DNA from: Thalassobius sp965218685
GTDB lineage: Bacteria > Pseudomonadota > Alphaproteobacteria > Rhodobacterales > Rhodobacteraceae
Length of the DNA stretch: 64,000 nucleotides
Direction: 5' to 3'
NCBI RefSeq assembly: GCF_965218685.1
Contig: NZ_OZ244657.1
Span: 992,001-1,056,000 of the forward strand
Under the pieces are notes generated by a model, which saw only the letters and a program-made list of their open reading frames with translations, searched no databases and was not told the DNA's origin. The stretch's first letter is position 1; each line of letters opens with the position of its first letter. The position numbers were made by a program, and so were the translations under genes. Of this stretch, positions 52,062-60,970 are shown piece after piece.

Positions 52062-54479
52062 ATGTCCGGGACCGAGCAAACCGCGGAAGACTATGGCGCG
52101 GATTCCATTAAAGTTCTCAAGGGTTTGGAGGCCGTGCGTAAACGGCCCGGCATGTATATCGGGGATACCGATGACGGCTCGGGTCTGCATCACATGGTCT
52201 ACGAGGTCGTGGATAACGGCATTGACGAGGCGTTGGCCGGTCATGCTGACTTTGTCCGCGTTGTAATCCACCCCGATTCCAGCATTTCCGTGCGCGACAA
52301 CGGCCGTGGCATTCCCGTCGGAATGCACGAAGAAGAGGGCGTTTCCGCGGCCGAGGTCATCATGACCCAGCTGCACGCGGGCGGTAAGTTCGACAGCAAC
52401 TCGTACAAAGTGTCAGGCGGTCTGCACGGCGTGGGCGTGTCCGTTGTGAACGCGCTGTCGGTCTGGTTGGAGCTGCGCGTCTGGCGCGACGGCAAAGAGC
52501 ACTACGCCAAGTTCGAACATGGCGAGACCAGCGAACACCTGCGCGTGGTTGGGGATGCCAACGGCGAAAAGGGCACCGAGGTTCGGTTCCTGGCTTCGAC
52601 CGACACGTTCTCGAATCTGGAATACTCGTTCGAGACTCTGGAAAAGCGCCTGCGAGAGCTGGCCTTCTTGAATTCGGGCGTACGTATCATCCTCGAAGAT
52701 CTGCGCCCTGCAGAGCCTCTGAAATCCGAGCTGTTCTATGAAGGCGGCGTGAGGGAATTCGTCAAATACCTGGATCGGTCCAAGCATCCGCTGATGGAGA
52801 CGCCGATCTTTGTGCGCGGCGAAAAGGATGACATCGGGGTCGAGATCGCGATGTGGTGGAACGACAGCTACCACGAAACAGTGCTGCCCTTTACCAACAA
52901 CATTCCGCAGCGCGACGGCGGCACGCACCTTGCGGGCTTCCGTGGGGCGCTGACGCGTACACTGACCCGCTATGCCACTGAATCCGGGATCGCCAAGAAG
53001 GAAAAGGTGAACTTCACCGGCGACGACGCGCGCGAGGGCCTGACCTGCGTGCTGTCCGTGAAGGTGCCTGACCCGAAATTCAGCTCGCAGACAAAGGACA
53101 AGCTGGTCAGTTCCGAGGTCCGTCCGGCGGTCGAAAGCCTGGTCGGCGAAAAGCTGTCCGAGTGGTTCGAGGAGAACCCCAACGAGGCCAAGATGATCGT
53201 CGGCAAGATCGTCGAGGCCGCGCTGGCCCGCGAGGCTGCCCGCAAAGCCCGCGAACTGACCCGCCGCAAAACCGCGATGGATGTGAACTTCCTTGCCGGC
53301 AAGCTTAAGGACTGTTCGGAAAAAGACCCGTCCAAGACCGAAGTCTTCCTGGTCGAGGGTGACTCGGCCGGGGGCTCGGCCCAGACCGGTCGCGACCGTC
53401 AGACCCAAGCCATTCTGCCCCTGCGCGGGAAAATCCTGAACGTGGAACGCGCCCGGTTTGACCGGATGCTGTCCAGCCAGGAAATCGGCAACCTTGTGAT
53501 GGCGCTTGGCACCGGCATTGGCCGGGACGAGTTCAATATCGACAAGCTGCGTTACCACAAGATCGTCATCATGACTGATGCGGACGTGGACGGCGCGCAC
53601 ATCCGTACCTTGCTGCTGACCTTCTTCTTCCGTCAGATGCCCGAACTGATCGAGGGCGGGTACCTCTATATCGCGCAGCCGCCTCTGTATAAGGTCGCGC
53701 GCGGCAAGTCCGAAGTGTACCTGAAGGATCAGGCCGCGCTGGACGATTACCTGATTGACCAGGGCACCGCAGACGCGGTTCTGCGCCTTGGCTCGGGGGC
53801 CGAGATGGCCGGCGCTGACCTGAAGCGTGTCGTTGATGAGGCACGGCAGCTGAAACGCGTGCTGGACGCGTTCCCCACGCATTATCCGCGCCACATCCTT
53901 GAACAAGCCGCCATCGCTGGCGCCTTTGTGCCCGGCGCTGTGGATGCCGATCTGCAGGGCGTTGCTGACAAGGTCGCTGCTCGTCTGGATCTGATTGCGC
54001 TGGAATACGAGCGTGGCTGGACCGGCCGGATCACTCAGGATCATGGCATCCGTCTGGCGCGTATCCTGCGCGGGGTCGAGGAAGTGCGCACGCTGGACGG
54101 GCCGATGCTCCGGTCGGGAGAAGCGCGTAAAACCGGCAGCTTCACGCAAAGCTTGCAAGAAGTGTACGACACCACGGCAACGCTGATGCGCAAAGACCGC
54201 TCTCAGCTGATCCAAGGCCCGCTGGACCTGTTGGACGCGATCCTGAAAGAGGGCGAAAAGGGCCTGACGTTGCAGCGTTACAAAGGTCTGGGCGAGATGA
54301 ACCCCGATCAGCTGTGGGAAACCACGCTGGACCCCGAAGCGCGCACGCTGCTGCAGGTGCGCATCGACGATCTGGTCGAGGCGGATGACATCTTTACCAA
54401 GCTGATGGGCGACGTGGTCGAACCGCGCAGGGAATTCATCCAGCAGAACGCGCTGAGCGTCGAGAACCTGGATTTCTAA
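52062..54479 (+). CDS. gyrB: DNA gyrase subunit B
   Basis: An 805-residue type IIA topoisomerase ATPase subunit. GHKL ATPase motifs: EVVDNGIDEALAGHAD, RDNGRGIPVGMH and GGLHGVGVSVVNALS. The TOPRIM domain has VEGDSAGGSAQTGRDR and MTDADVDGAHI, and the C-terminus GAP-like PRREFIQQNAL end is typical. With GyrA it introduces negative supercoils. Start ATG 52062, with GGTGGGG upstream. The gene follows dnaA-dnaN-recF, but with four unrelated genes in between. A terminator and tRNA-Pro follow. Confidence 0.98.
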   Translation: MSGTEQTAEDYGADSIKVLKGLEAVRKRPGMYIGDTDDGSGLHHMVYEVVDNGIDEALAGHADFVRVVIHPDSSISVRDNGRGIPVGMHEEEGVSAAEVIMTQLHAGGKFDSNSYKVSGGLHGVGVSVVNALSVWLELRVWRDGKEHYAKFEHGETSEHLRVVGDANGEKGTEVRFLASTDTFSNLEYSFETLEKRLRELAFLNSGVRIILEDLRPAEPLKSELFYEGGVREFVKYLDRSKHPLMETPIFVRGEKDDIGVEIAMWWNDSYHETVLPFTNNIPQRDGGTHLAGFRGALTRTLTRYATESGIAKKEKVNFTGDDAREGLTCVLSVKVPDPKFSSQTKDKLVSSEVRPAVESLVGEKLSEWFEENPNEAKMIVGKIVEAALAREAARKARELTRRKTAMDVNFLAGKLKDCSEKDPSKTEVFLVEGDSAGGSAQTGRDRQTQAILPLRGKILNVERARFDRMLSSQEIGNLVMALGTGIGRDEFNIDKLRYHKIVIMTDADVDGAHIRTLLLTFFFRQMPELIEGGYLYIAQPPLYKVARGKSEVYLKDQAALDDYLIDQGTADAVLRLGSGAEMAGADLKRVVDEARQLKRVLDAFPTHYPRHILEQAAIAGAFVPGAVDADLQGVADKVAARLDLIALEYERGWTGRITQDHGIRLARILRGVEEVRTLDGPMLRSGEARKTGSFTQSLQEVYDTTATLMRKDRSQLIQGPLDLLDAILKEGEKGLTLQRYKGLGEMNPDQLWETTLDPEARTLLQVRIDDLVEADDIFTKLMGDVVEPRREFIQQNALSVENLDF

Positions 54480-54551
54480 GCAAAAGGGCTGTCCCTTGGC
54501 CGTTCGAACGGTCCACTGGGCAGCCCTCTTCCGGCATGTCAGAAAACAACA

Positions 54552-54571
54552 AAGGCGCCCGTGGGCGCCTT
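54552..54571. terminator. Hairpin between gyrB and tRNA-Pro, likely bidirectional
   Basis: AAGGCGCCC (54552-54560) and GGGCGCCTT (54563-54571) form a 9-base stem with a 2-base loop, flanked by A-runs and T-runs (AACAA before, TGTTTATT after). It can terminate gyrB on plus and the tRNA on minus. Confidence 0.75.
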
Positions 54572-54577
54572 GTTTAT

Positions 54578-54654
54578 TGGTCGGAGTGAGAGGATTCGAA
54601 CCTCCGGCCCCTGCCTCCCGAAGACAGTGCTCTACCAGGCTGAGCTACACTCCG
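54578..54654 (-). tRNA. tRNA-Pro (anticodon CGG)
   Basis: Read on the minus strand, 77 bases fold into a cloverleaf. Acceptor CGGAGTG pairs with CACTCCG, the D-arm holds TAGCTCAGCCTGGTAGAGC (positions 8-26), and the anticodon stem CTGTC/GGCAG closes the loop TTCGGGA, giving anticodon CGG for proline. The T-arm is GGAGG-TTCGAAT-CCTCT, and the 3' CCA is encoded. Downstream on minus lies the shared terminator with gyrB. Confidence 0.97.
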
Positions 54655-54702
54655 ACTGGCGCGCGTGGTACGCTGTTCCGGGCGCATTGGCAAGTACTTG
54701 CA

Positions 54703-55650
54703 TCAAGATTTTCGCCGCAGGATCACGGAAATGCGGAATGCACCGGGCGAGAAGCCCCGGGTGCGGGTTCGCAGGACAGGCGTGGTGTTGGACTGACCGC
54801 CCAGGGCTTCGCGCAGGACGATATAAATGCCGCTGAGGATGACGATTGATGCGCCCAGAATCGTTGCGCCGTCGATCACCTCGTCGAACAGGACATAGCC
54901 AAAGATCGCGGCCCATATGATCTGGGAATATTGCATGGGGGCGACCATTGCAGCCTCGGCGCGGACGTAGGCGGCAACCAGGCAGAAGGCCGCAATAAAG
55001 CCCAAAACGGCGATCACAGCCATACCTGCCAGATCCGGCAGGGGCATGGGTTTGTAGGTGAAGGCCAGCATGGCGCCCATCATCACGAACGTGGCTGCCA
55101 ACGGATAGAGCATCATGGCCACGCTGCGCTCTTGTGCGCCAATGCGGCGGGCAATGATTGACTGGATGGCGTTGAACAGAGCAGCCAGCAGCGCGGCCAG
55201 GTGGCCAAGGCCCATCGGTTCGGCCCCAGGGCGCAGAACGACGATGACCCCAACCAGACCGACAAGAACTGCAATCCCGCGGTGAAATCCCACTTTCTCA
55301 CCCAGGATCGGTATGGCCATCAGGGTGATCAGCAAGGGGCTGGCGAACAGGATCGTGTAGGTCTGCGCCAAGGATAGCTCAGAAAAGGCATAGAAGGCAC
55401 ACAGGCTTACCAACGCCATCGAGACTGACCGCAATGCCATCCACCAAGGATAGACAGGGCGCAGGTGGCCAGGGGTCTTGTCGCTGATCAACATGATCGT
55501 CACCAGCGGAAAGGACATCAAAGAGGTGAAGAACAACAGCTGAATTGGCGAATAGGTTCCGCCCAGCACACGCACCACCACATCGTGGGTCGAAAAGATG
55601 GCAAAGGACAGCAGGGCCAGCAAGGCGCCTTGGGTGTTGGGCCCGAACAT
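54703..55650 (-). CDS. EamA-family (DMT superfamily) transporter
   Basis: A 315-residue membrane protein with about ten hydrophobic helices in two repeated EamA halves (first half from LALLSFAIFSTHDVVVRVL; second from GHLAALLAALFNAIQSIIARRI). The PxxxxLGE motif near the end of the first half (PILGEKVGFHR) is typical of drug/metabolite exporters of the RhaT/RarD type. Substrate unknown. The basic Arg-rich tail (after about residue 285) is cytoplasmic. The ATG at 55650 follows GGAGG. It lies between tRNA-Pro and leuB, and transcription from leuB is separated by a strong terminator. Confidence 0.88.
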   Translation of the reverse strand: MFGPNTQGALLALLSFAIFSTHDVVVRVLGGTYSPIQLLFFTSLMSFPLVTIMLISDKTPGHLRPVYPWWMALRSVSMALVSLCAFYAFSELSLAQTYTILFASPLLITLMAIPILGEKVGFHRGIAVLVGLVGVIVVLRPGAEPMGLGHLAALLAALFNAIQSIIARRIGAQERSVAMMLYPLAATFVMMGAMLAFTYKPMPLPDLAGMAVIAVLGFIAAFCLVAAYVRAEAAMVAPMQYSQIIWAAIFGYVLFDEVIDGATILGASIVILSGIYIVLREALGGQSNTTPVLRTRTRGFSPGAFRISVILRRKS

Positions 55651-55710
55651 GTTGGCCTCCGGCTCGGAAGTTTACGTGAACGGTTTAGCAGATCGCCAAG
55701 GTTTCCAAAC

Positions 55711-55737
55711 AAAAAAGCCCGGCCGAGGCCGGGCTTT
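55711..55737 (-). terminator. Rho-independent terminator after leuB
   Basis: AAAGCCCGGCC (55714-55724) and GGCCGGGCTTT (55727-55737) make an 11-base stem with a two-base gap; read on minus it is followed by a run of T (A-run at 55711-55716). It lies 20 bases after the leuB stop. Confidence 0.9.
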
Positions 55738-55757
55738 CATGCAGCTTTGCATGTGTC

Positions 55758-56864
55758 TTACAGGCTGGCGTCCAGCGCGCCGATGATGGCGTCGCCCATT
55801 TCGCTGGTGCTGATCGGGGTGCCGCCTTCGGGGCCCAGCAGATCGCCGGTACGTGCGCCTTGGGCCAGAACGGTTTCGATTGCGGCTTCCAGGCGGTCGG
55901 CCTCAGCGCCTTGGTCATACGAATAGCGCAGCGCCATCGCGAAGGACAGGATGCAAGCGATCGGGTTCGCCTTGCCCTGACCCGCAATATCGGGGGCCGA
56001 GCCGTGGACGGGTTCGTACATCGCCTTGGGGCGACCGTTGGCCATGGGTGCACCCAAGGACGCCGAGGGCAGCATGCCCAACGAACCGGTCAGCATCGCC
56101 GCCGCGTCCGAAAGCAGGTCGCCGAACAGGTTGTCGGTTACGATCACGTCAAACTGTTTGGGCCAGCGGCACAGCTGCATGGCACCGGCGTCTGCGTACA
56201 TGTGCGACAGTTCTACGTCGCTGTACTCGGCCTGGTGGATCTCGGTGACAACGTCGCGCCACAGGATGCCGCTTTCCATCACGTTGGCCTTCTCCATCGA
56301 GCAGACCTTGTTTCCACGCTTGCGGGCCAGTTCGAACGCGCTGCGTGCGACGCGAGCGATTTCGCTTTCGGTGTAGCGCTGGGTGTTGATGCCCACACGC
56401 TCGTTGCCTTCTTCGAAGATGCCGCGCGGCTCGCCGAAATAGATGCCCGAGGTCAGCTCGCGCACGATCATGATGTCCAGACCGGCGACAACGTCCTTCT
56501 TCAGCGACGAGAAATCGGCCAGCGCGTCAAAGCACTGCGCCGGGCGCAGGTTCGAGAACAGGTCCATTTCCTTGCGCAGGCGCAGCAGGCCGCGCTCGGG
56601 CTTTACGCTGAAGTTTAGGTTGTCGTATTTCGGGCCACCCACGGCGCCCAGCAGGACGGCGTCTACCGACTGCGCCAGTTCCATGGTTTCGTCGGTCAGC
56701 GGGGTGCCATGCGCGTCATAGCTGGCGCCCCCGACCAGACCCTCTTGGACGTCGATGGTCAGGTCGCGCTTGGCGCCGAACCAGTCGATTACCTTGCGAA
56801 CCTCGGCCATGACTTCGGGGCCGATGCCGTCACCCGGCAGAATAAGAAGCGAGGGGTTGGTCAT
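55758..56864 (-). CDS. leuB: 3-isopropylmalate dehydrogenase
   Basis: A 368-residue beta-decarboxylating dehydrogenase of leucine biosynthesis. It starts LLILPGDGIGPEVMAEV; the substrate region has RELTSGIYFGEPRG, the Lys-Tyr-Asp active residues follow in ERVGINTQRYTESEI and NVMESGILWRDVVTEI, and the NAD site in GLGMLPSASLG- and HGSAPDIAGQGKANP-like sequence is intact. leuD and leuC lie 4 kb upstream on the same strand, separated by unrelated genes, so it is expressed apart from them. The terminator is at 55711. Confidence 0.97.
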   Translation of the reverse strand: MTNPSLLILPGDGIGPEVMAEVRKVIDWFGAKRDLTIDVQEGLVGGASYDAHGTPLTDETMELAQSVDAVLLGAVGGPKYDNLNFSVKPERGLLRLRKEMDLFSNLRPAQCFDALADFSSLKKDVVAGLDIMIVRELTSGIYFGEPRGIFEEGNERVGINTQRYTESEIARVARSAFELARKRGNKVCSMEKANVMESGILWRDVVTEIHQAEYSDVELSHMYADAGAMQLCRWPKQFDVIVTDNLFGDLLSDAAAMLTGSLGMLPSASLGAPMANGRPKAMYEPVHGSAPDIAGQGKANPIACILSFAMALRYSYDQGAEADRLEAAIETVLAQGARTGDLLGPEGGTPISTSEMGDAIIGALDASL

Positions 56865-56922
56865 TGTTGCTGTCCTTCGTAGAAATCCGTTGGACTTCGC
56901 CTATCGCTTGCGGGCCGAAGGG

Positions 56923-57816
56923 TCAAGAAACGAAGGGCAAAAGGCCAGTTTCCAGTACCTTCCAAACGGCCGAAACCCGCGGTGTGCGCCGCGTGGCCTG
57001 CGGTGCGGCCAGCCAAACCGGCAGCGAGGGGATCGGAATGCCCAGATCCAGCAGCTCGACCTCGGGGGCGCGGTCGATCAAAACCTTCTGGCTGAAACCG
57101 ATTCCACAGCCCGCGCGCAGCAACTGCCAATAGGCATTCTGGTCGTCGCATCGGATCGTGAACCAGTCGCGTGAAGCGGGGATTCCCAGTTCATGCATCC
57201 CGCGCAGGATCAGCTCGCTTTTGTCATAGCCCAGCAAACTGTGTTCGCTCAGATCCTCGAGCGTTTTCGGACGCCCGTGCAGATCAAGATACGAGCGTGC
57301 CGCGCAGACCCCGATCTGGATGTTACCCAGTTGCCGCGTGACGATGTCCAATTGCTCGGGCCGGAACATGCGGACGGCCACATCGGCCTCGCGGAACAGC
57401 AGGTTTTCTGTGTCATCAGTAGCAATCAGGTCGATGCCGATCATCGGATAATCCCGCCGCAGCTGTGCCAGGATTGGTGGTAAAAGGTGTTGCGAGACGA
57501 TCTCGCTGGCCGTCACCCGCACAGTTCCCGACAGATCGCTTTCACGCCCTGCAACGGTCAGCTCGATCTGTTTCATGGCCTCGCGCATCTGCTGGGCGGC
57601 GCTTAGAATGGCGTGGCCTTCGTCCGTCAGCTCCAGCCCGCGGGCGTGACGGGTGAACAGATTACTGTCCAGATCCTGTTCAAGTTGGCGGATCTGCCGA
57701 CCCAGCGTCGGCTGGCTTTGGCCTGTCTTTCGCGCCGCTGCAGACAATGATCCGCCCTCGGCCACAGCCAGAAAGGATTGCATCAGGGACCAGTCGGGAT
57801 CGGGTGTCTTAGTCAT
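56923..57816 (-). CDS. LysR-family transcriptional regulator
   Basis: A 297-residue LysR regulator. The N-terminal winged helix is SFLAVAEGGSLSAAARKTGQ, then SQPTLGRQIRQLEQDL and FTRHARGLELTDEG. The effector domain contains VRVTASEIVSQHLLPPIL and an ADVAVRMF turn. It is transcribed divergently from the NAD(P)-binding protein at 57909 with 92 bases between, and such regulators usually control their divergent neighbour. The inducer is not predictable. It lies 58 bases upstream of leuB on the same strand, so it may be unrelated to leucine. Confidence 0.92.
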   Translation of the reverse strand: MTKTPDPDWSLMQSFLAVAEGGSLSAAARKTGQSQPTLGRQIRQLEQDLDSNLFTRHARGLELTDEGHAILSAAQQMREAMKQIELTVAGRESDLSGTVRVTASEIVSQHLLPPILAQLRRDYPMIGIDLIATDDTENLLFREADVAVRMFRPEQLDIVTRQLGNIQIGVCAARSYLDLHGRPKTLEDLSEHSLLGYDKSELILRGMHELGIPASRDWFTIRCDDQNAYWQLLRAGCGIGFSQKVLIDRAPEVELLDLGIPIPSLPVWLAAPQATRRTPRVSAVWKVLETGLLPFVS

Positions 57817-57876
57817 GCATTTATGAATACCAAACTATCAAATTTTCGCAATGTCCATTCAAAATGCCACGTGCGA

Positions 57877-57907
57877 AGTTCAACTCAGACACAACAGGAG
57901 TTGAACT
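57877..57907. promoter_or_regulatory. 10-base inverted repeat covering the ribosome site of the divergent NAD(P)-binding gene
   Basis: AGTTCAACTC (57877-57886) and GAGTTGAACT (57898-57907) are exact reverse complements with an 11-base spacer. The right arm overlaps the ribosome site AGGAG (57896-57900), ending one base before the ATG at 57909. It is either a LysR-type operator or an mRNA hairpin that hides the ribosome site. Confidence 0.6.
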
Positions 57908-57908
57908 C

Positions 57909-58772
57909 ATGACCAATACCGTACTGATCCTTGGTGCCTCGGGTCGTTTTGGCCGTAACGCCGCCGCTGCCTTTACCCAAGCGGGCTGGACCGTCCGTGG
58001 ATTTGATCGCAAAACCGATGATCTGGCCGTCGCCGCCAAAGGCGTGGACGTGATCGTTGCCGCCTGGAACCCGAAATACCATCACTGGGCTGCGCAGGTG
58101 CCCCAACTACACGCGCGCATTCGTAAGGTCGCGCTGGACAATGACGCTACGGTGATTCTACCCGGCAACGTCTATGTTTATGGTCAGCAGACCACGGCCC
58201 CCTGGTCCGAGCATACGCCGCACCAAGCTACAAACCCGCTTGGCCAGATCCGCCGCGACATGGAAGAGGCCTATCGCGCCGAAGGGGTTAAAACCATCCT
58301 TCTGCGAGCTGGCGATTTCTTGGATTCCGAGGCTTCGGGGAATTGGTTCGACATGGTGATCGCAAAGGCGCTGTCCAAGGGCAAATTCTCGTATCCCGGT
58401 GATCCTGACGCGTCGCATGCCTGGGCTTTTTTGCCCGACGTCGCCCGCGCCGCTGTGATGCTGGCCGAAAAACGCGAGGCATTGCAGCGGTTCGAGGATA
58501 TCCCTTTTCCCGGCTACACACTAAGTGGCAACCAGCTGGCGCAGGCTGTCAGCAAGGCGATCCACAAGCCGATCAAGGTTAACAAGATGTCCTGGTGGCC
58601 GTTCCACCTGTTACGCCCGGTTATGCCCATGGCCAAGCACCTGTTCGAGATGCGCTATCTGTGGTCCAAGCCGCATTCCCTTGACGGCGAAAAGTTCAAG
58701 CGGCTGCTGCCGGATTTTCAGCCCACGCCGCTCGACAAGGCCATGGCCACTGCAGCCTCTCCGATGCTGTAG
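57909..58772 (+). CDS. NAD(P)-binding atypical short-chain dehydrogenase-like protein
   Basis: A 287-residue Rossmann protein with the dinucleotide motif LILGASGRFGRNAA and NmrA/SDR-like strands (VDVIVAAWNPKYHHW, VILPGNVYVYG). After the N-terminal fold it has AGDFLDSEASGNWFDMVI and AHAWAFLPDVARAAVML. No complete YxxxK pair stands out, so it may bind the cofactor as a sensor or act as an unusual reductase. Controlled presumably by the divergent LysR regulator. The start ATG is preceded by CAGGAG inside the inverted repeat. Confidence 0.83.
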   Translation: MTNTVLILGASGRFGRNAAAAFTQAGWTVRGFDRKTDDLAVAAKGVDVIVAAWNPKYHHWAAQVPQLHARIRKVALDNDATVILPGNVYVYGQQTTAPWSEHTPHQATNPLGQIRRDMEEAYRAEGVKTILLRAGDFLDSEASGNWFDMVIAKALSKGKFSYPGDPDASHAWAFLPDVARAAVMLAEKREALQRFEDIPFPGYTLSGNQLAQAVSKAIHKPIKVNKMSWWPFHLLRPVMPMAKHLFEMRYLWSKPHSLDGEKFKRLLPDFQPTPLDKAMATAASPML

Positions 58773-58774
58773 GG

Positions 58775-59731
58775 CTAGGGTAAAACATCGACCCAGACCA
58801 GCCGGTGACGGCTGGCCGCTGCGGCCGGGGGCGCCATGTGCCTTCCGGCCGCCACCACGTTCAGATCCGTCGATGGCAGGGCATAGTCCACGCGCATCCA
58901 GCCCAGACCCAGTTTGCGCCAATCCACCGTAGGCTCCTCTTGCAACGGATCCTGCAGCTTTGGGTGCCCTAGCAAAGCCTTGATCGCGGGTTTGCGCCCC
59001 TCGCCCTTGTCGGGGTCGTTGTTGGCATCACCCAGCAGAACAAAGCGGCCGTCCAAACCACCTATATTTCGTGTGACCGCAGCCAGTTGATGGGCATTGC
59101 GCAGCCCGTTGCGGTCCTCGGGGCCGTCAAAAACCGGAGGGGTCGCATGGAAGGCCACCAGGGTAATCGGCGCGTGTGGCGTCATCACCTGAACCTGCCA
59201 ATGCCCGACCGAGGCAAGCCGTAAGCTGGTTCCGCCGTCGTCCCATTTGGCTTGAATCAGCTGGGGGTCGGCAAGGTCAGACCAAAGCTGGCCCGAGAAA
59301 TCTTGACCGTTGCGAAACGGATAGCGCGACAGCAGGACCATCCCCCCTTGGCCGGCGAAACGGCCATAGCCATGTGCGTCCTCGGGGCCATGCCGGCGCC
59401 CGTCACCATTCAGGTCAAACCCGGTTCGAACGCCGGTATTGGGCGCAAAGGCAAACAGATGCGGCAGGTCCAGCCCTTGTTCGGAAATCCGCTGGCGCAA
59501 TGCCTGCGCAGATTGCAAACCCCGGTCATAGTCCATGCCCTGCAGCAGAATGACGTCAGGAGCCGCCTGAGAGATGACCTTGGCCACGGCCAGAACCTGC
59601 GGGTCTGCGCGCAGGATATCGCGCAGCAACAGGCCAGGGCCGTTGCGGGACAGCTCGGTGTTGAATGTGGCAATTCGGATGGGATCGGCAAGCGCAGGCC
59701 AGGCCAGAAGCGCCAGGACCAGCGCGATCAG
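58775..59731 (-). CDS. Endonuclease/exonuclease/phosphatase-family protein, probably exported
   Basis: About 318 residues of the EEP fold after a Sec signal-like stretch (LIALVLALLAWPALA, cleavage before DPIRIATFN). Motifs: IATFNTEL (Asn), LVAFHAT (His), FVLLGDANNDP (Asp-x-Asn) and SRHRLVWVD (His); the usual Glu after the second strand is replaced in LQGMDYD. Likely a secreted or periplasmic phosphodiesterase/nuclease. There is no ATG, GTG or TTG at the signal peptide; in frame lies CTG at 59731, overlapping the upstream stop as CTGA. The next usable codon (ATG near 59851) would give a long charged extension inside the upstream gene. I favour the CTG, tentatively. Confidence 0.75.
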   Translation of the reverse strand: MIALVLALLAWPALADPIRIATFNTELSRNGPGLLLRDILRADPQVLAVAKVISQAAPDVILLQGMDYDRGLQSAQALRQRISEQGLDLPHLFAFAPNTGVRTGFDLNGDGRRHGPEDAHGYGRFAGQGGMVLLSRYPFRNGQDFSGQLWSDLADPQLIQAKWDDGGTSLRLASVGHWQVQVMTPHAPITLVAFHATPPVFDGPEDRNGLRNAHQLAAVTRNIGGLDGRFVLLGDANNDPDKGEGRKPAIKALLGHPKLQDPLQEEPTVDWRKLGLGWMRVDYALPSTDLNVVAAGRHMAPPAAAASRHRLVWVDVLP

Positions 59732-60561
59732 ATGGCTTGCAAGTCCTGCTCGGCCTCGGCATAGGCGCGGCGGCGCTTTTCTTCGATCATGTCGGCGACA
59801 CGGCCAATGGCGATCCCTCTCATGATCATCGAAGCTGGCAACAGGGCCCATGCGGTCATCGTCCAAATCAGTGTCTGCGGATGGGCCAGAGTGATCGGGT
59901 CGATCAGGGTCGAGGCCAGCTTAACCAAAGCTGGGATCAAGAATGGCAGTACAAACCCTAACGCAATGTTAATGCGTGCGTCCCGATACAGCCGCGACAG
60001 CGCATCGCCCACCGTCGGGTCGAACATCGGCAGGTTCACCCAGACATTGAAGGCGCCGTTGCGGGCCGGCCAGCCCAGAAAACGGACGTGGATCAGGAAC
60101 ACGAACATCATCACAAGCGAGATGAAATAGGACAGCCCTGCCGCGATCCGCACGTCGGCGATCAGCTCTTTGGGTGCATTTATGGGCATCATCAGCACGA
60201 CCAGACGCACCGGCGAGTAAGGAAAGTCGATCGTGTTCCCCAACAAGCGCCCAAGCGCGGTCAGGCCCTGGCTCAGTTCGGTCGGGTCAGCCTTGCCGCG
60301 GGCGATCACACTGAGGATCAGCACCAACAACAGGACTGCTCCGAATCGCAGCCGGTTGAACGGAGGGGCATAGCGGAACTCGACCACGCTGGGGAATTCG
60401 CTGTTGTATTCAAGGAAGGTCAGGATCGCGATGACCGTCGCCAGGATCAGCACAAGCGCCGTGGAATCGTCCAATGTCCCCGGAAGGAACACGGACGGCG
60501 TTGCCAATAGCAACGCCACAAGGAATGCGCGAACTACCGCGCCTGCAAAACGTTCGATCAC
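59728..60561 (-). CDS. Uncharacterised membrane protein
   Basis: A 277-residue protein that I do not recognise. It has about six hydrophobic segments (first near residues 10-28, then about 33-50, 74-90, 143-160, 200-222 and 230-250) and a charged cytoplasmic tail, MIEEKRRRAYAEAEQDLQAI. A probable loop with RFLGWPARNGAFNVWVNLPMF lies in the middle. It is coupled to the exported EEP-family gene by a four-base stop/start overlap, and the two may work together at the cell envelope. Confidence 0.75.
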   Translation of the reverse strand: MIERFAGAVVRAFLVALLLATPSVFLPGTLDDSTALVLILATVIAILTFLEYNSEFPSVVEFRYAPPFNRLRFGAVLLLVLILSVIARGKADPTELSQGLTALGRLLGNTIDFPYSPVRLVVLMMPINAPKELIADVRIAAGLSYFISLVMMFVFLIHVRFLGWPARNGAFNVWVNLPMFDPTVGDALSRLYRDARINIALGFVLPFLIPALVKLASTLIDPITLAHPQTLIWTMTAWALLPASMIMRGIAIGRVADMIEEKRRRAYAEAEQDLQAI

Positions 60562-60970
60562 TGCTCGATCCCTTCAAACTGGCCGAGCGCGATACGATGC
60601 CGCGCCCTGTGTCCAACTTGATCCCGCCAATTTGGGCGGTGTGCCTCATTATTGCCCAAATGTTGCCTTCTTTCATTTGCCGAGACAAGAGATAGTGCAG
60701 TAAAATCGAAGCATTGCGGCGAAAACGTGGCGAATATGGCACCAGAATACATCAGGCTGGTTGCGTCACGCGGATCATCAACAAGATATTGTGGTTTCAC
60801 CCGAAAAAGGCGCTAGGGACGCGCTGAATTTCTTGCACCCTTTCTAAGGGTGCTTGCGCCAACCGGCCTGTCCGCACGGATAACTTCTTGGGCCGGGTCG
60901 TAGCGAAAATGGAAAAGCCACCCAACCCGGGTGGCTTTTCGCGTGTTCTCAGAACGGGTGCAGACCCAGT
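60562..60970. other. Intergenic region between the membrane-protein gene and leuD
   Basis: About 400 bases with no convincing gene. It contains a hairpin GCACCCTT/AAGGGTGC (60835-60853), a shorter CCGCC/GGCGG stem (near 60624-60640) and the leuD terminator at 60913. The promoter of the membrane-protein gene should lie in the first part. Confidence 0.5.
60913..60939 (-). terminator. Rho-independent terminator after leuD
   Basis: AAAAGCCACCC (60913-60923) and GGGTGGCTTTT (60929-60939) form an 11-base perfect stem with a five-base loop. It lies 31 bases after the leuD stop on the minus strand. Confidence 0.85.
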
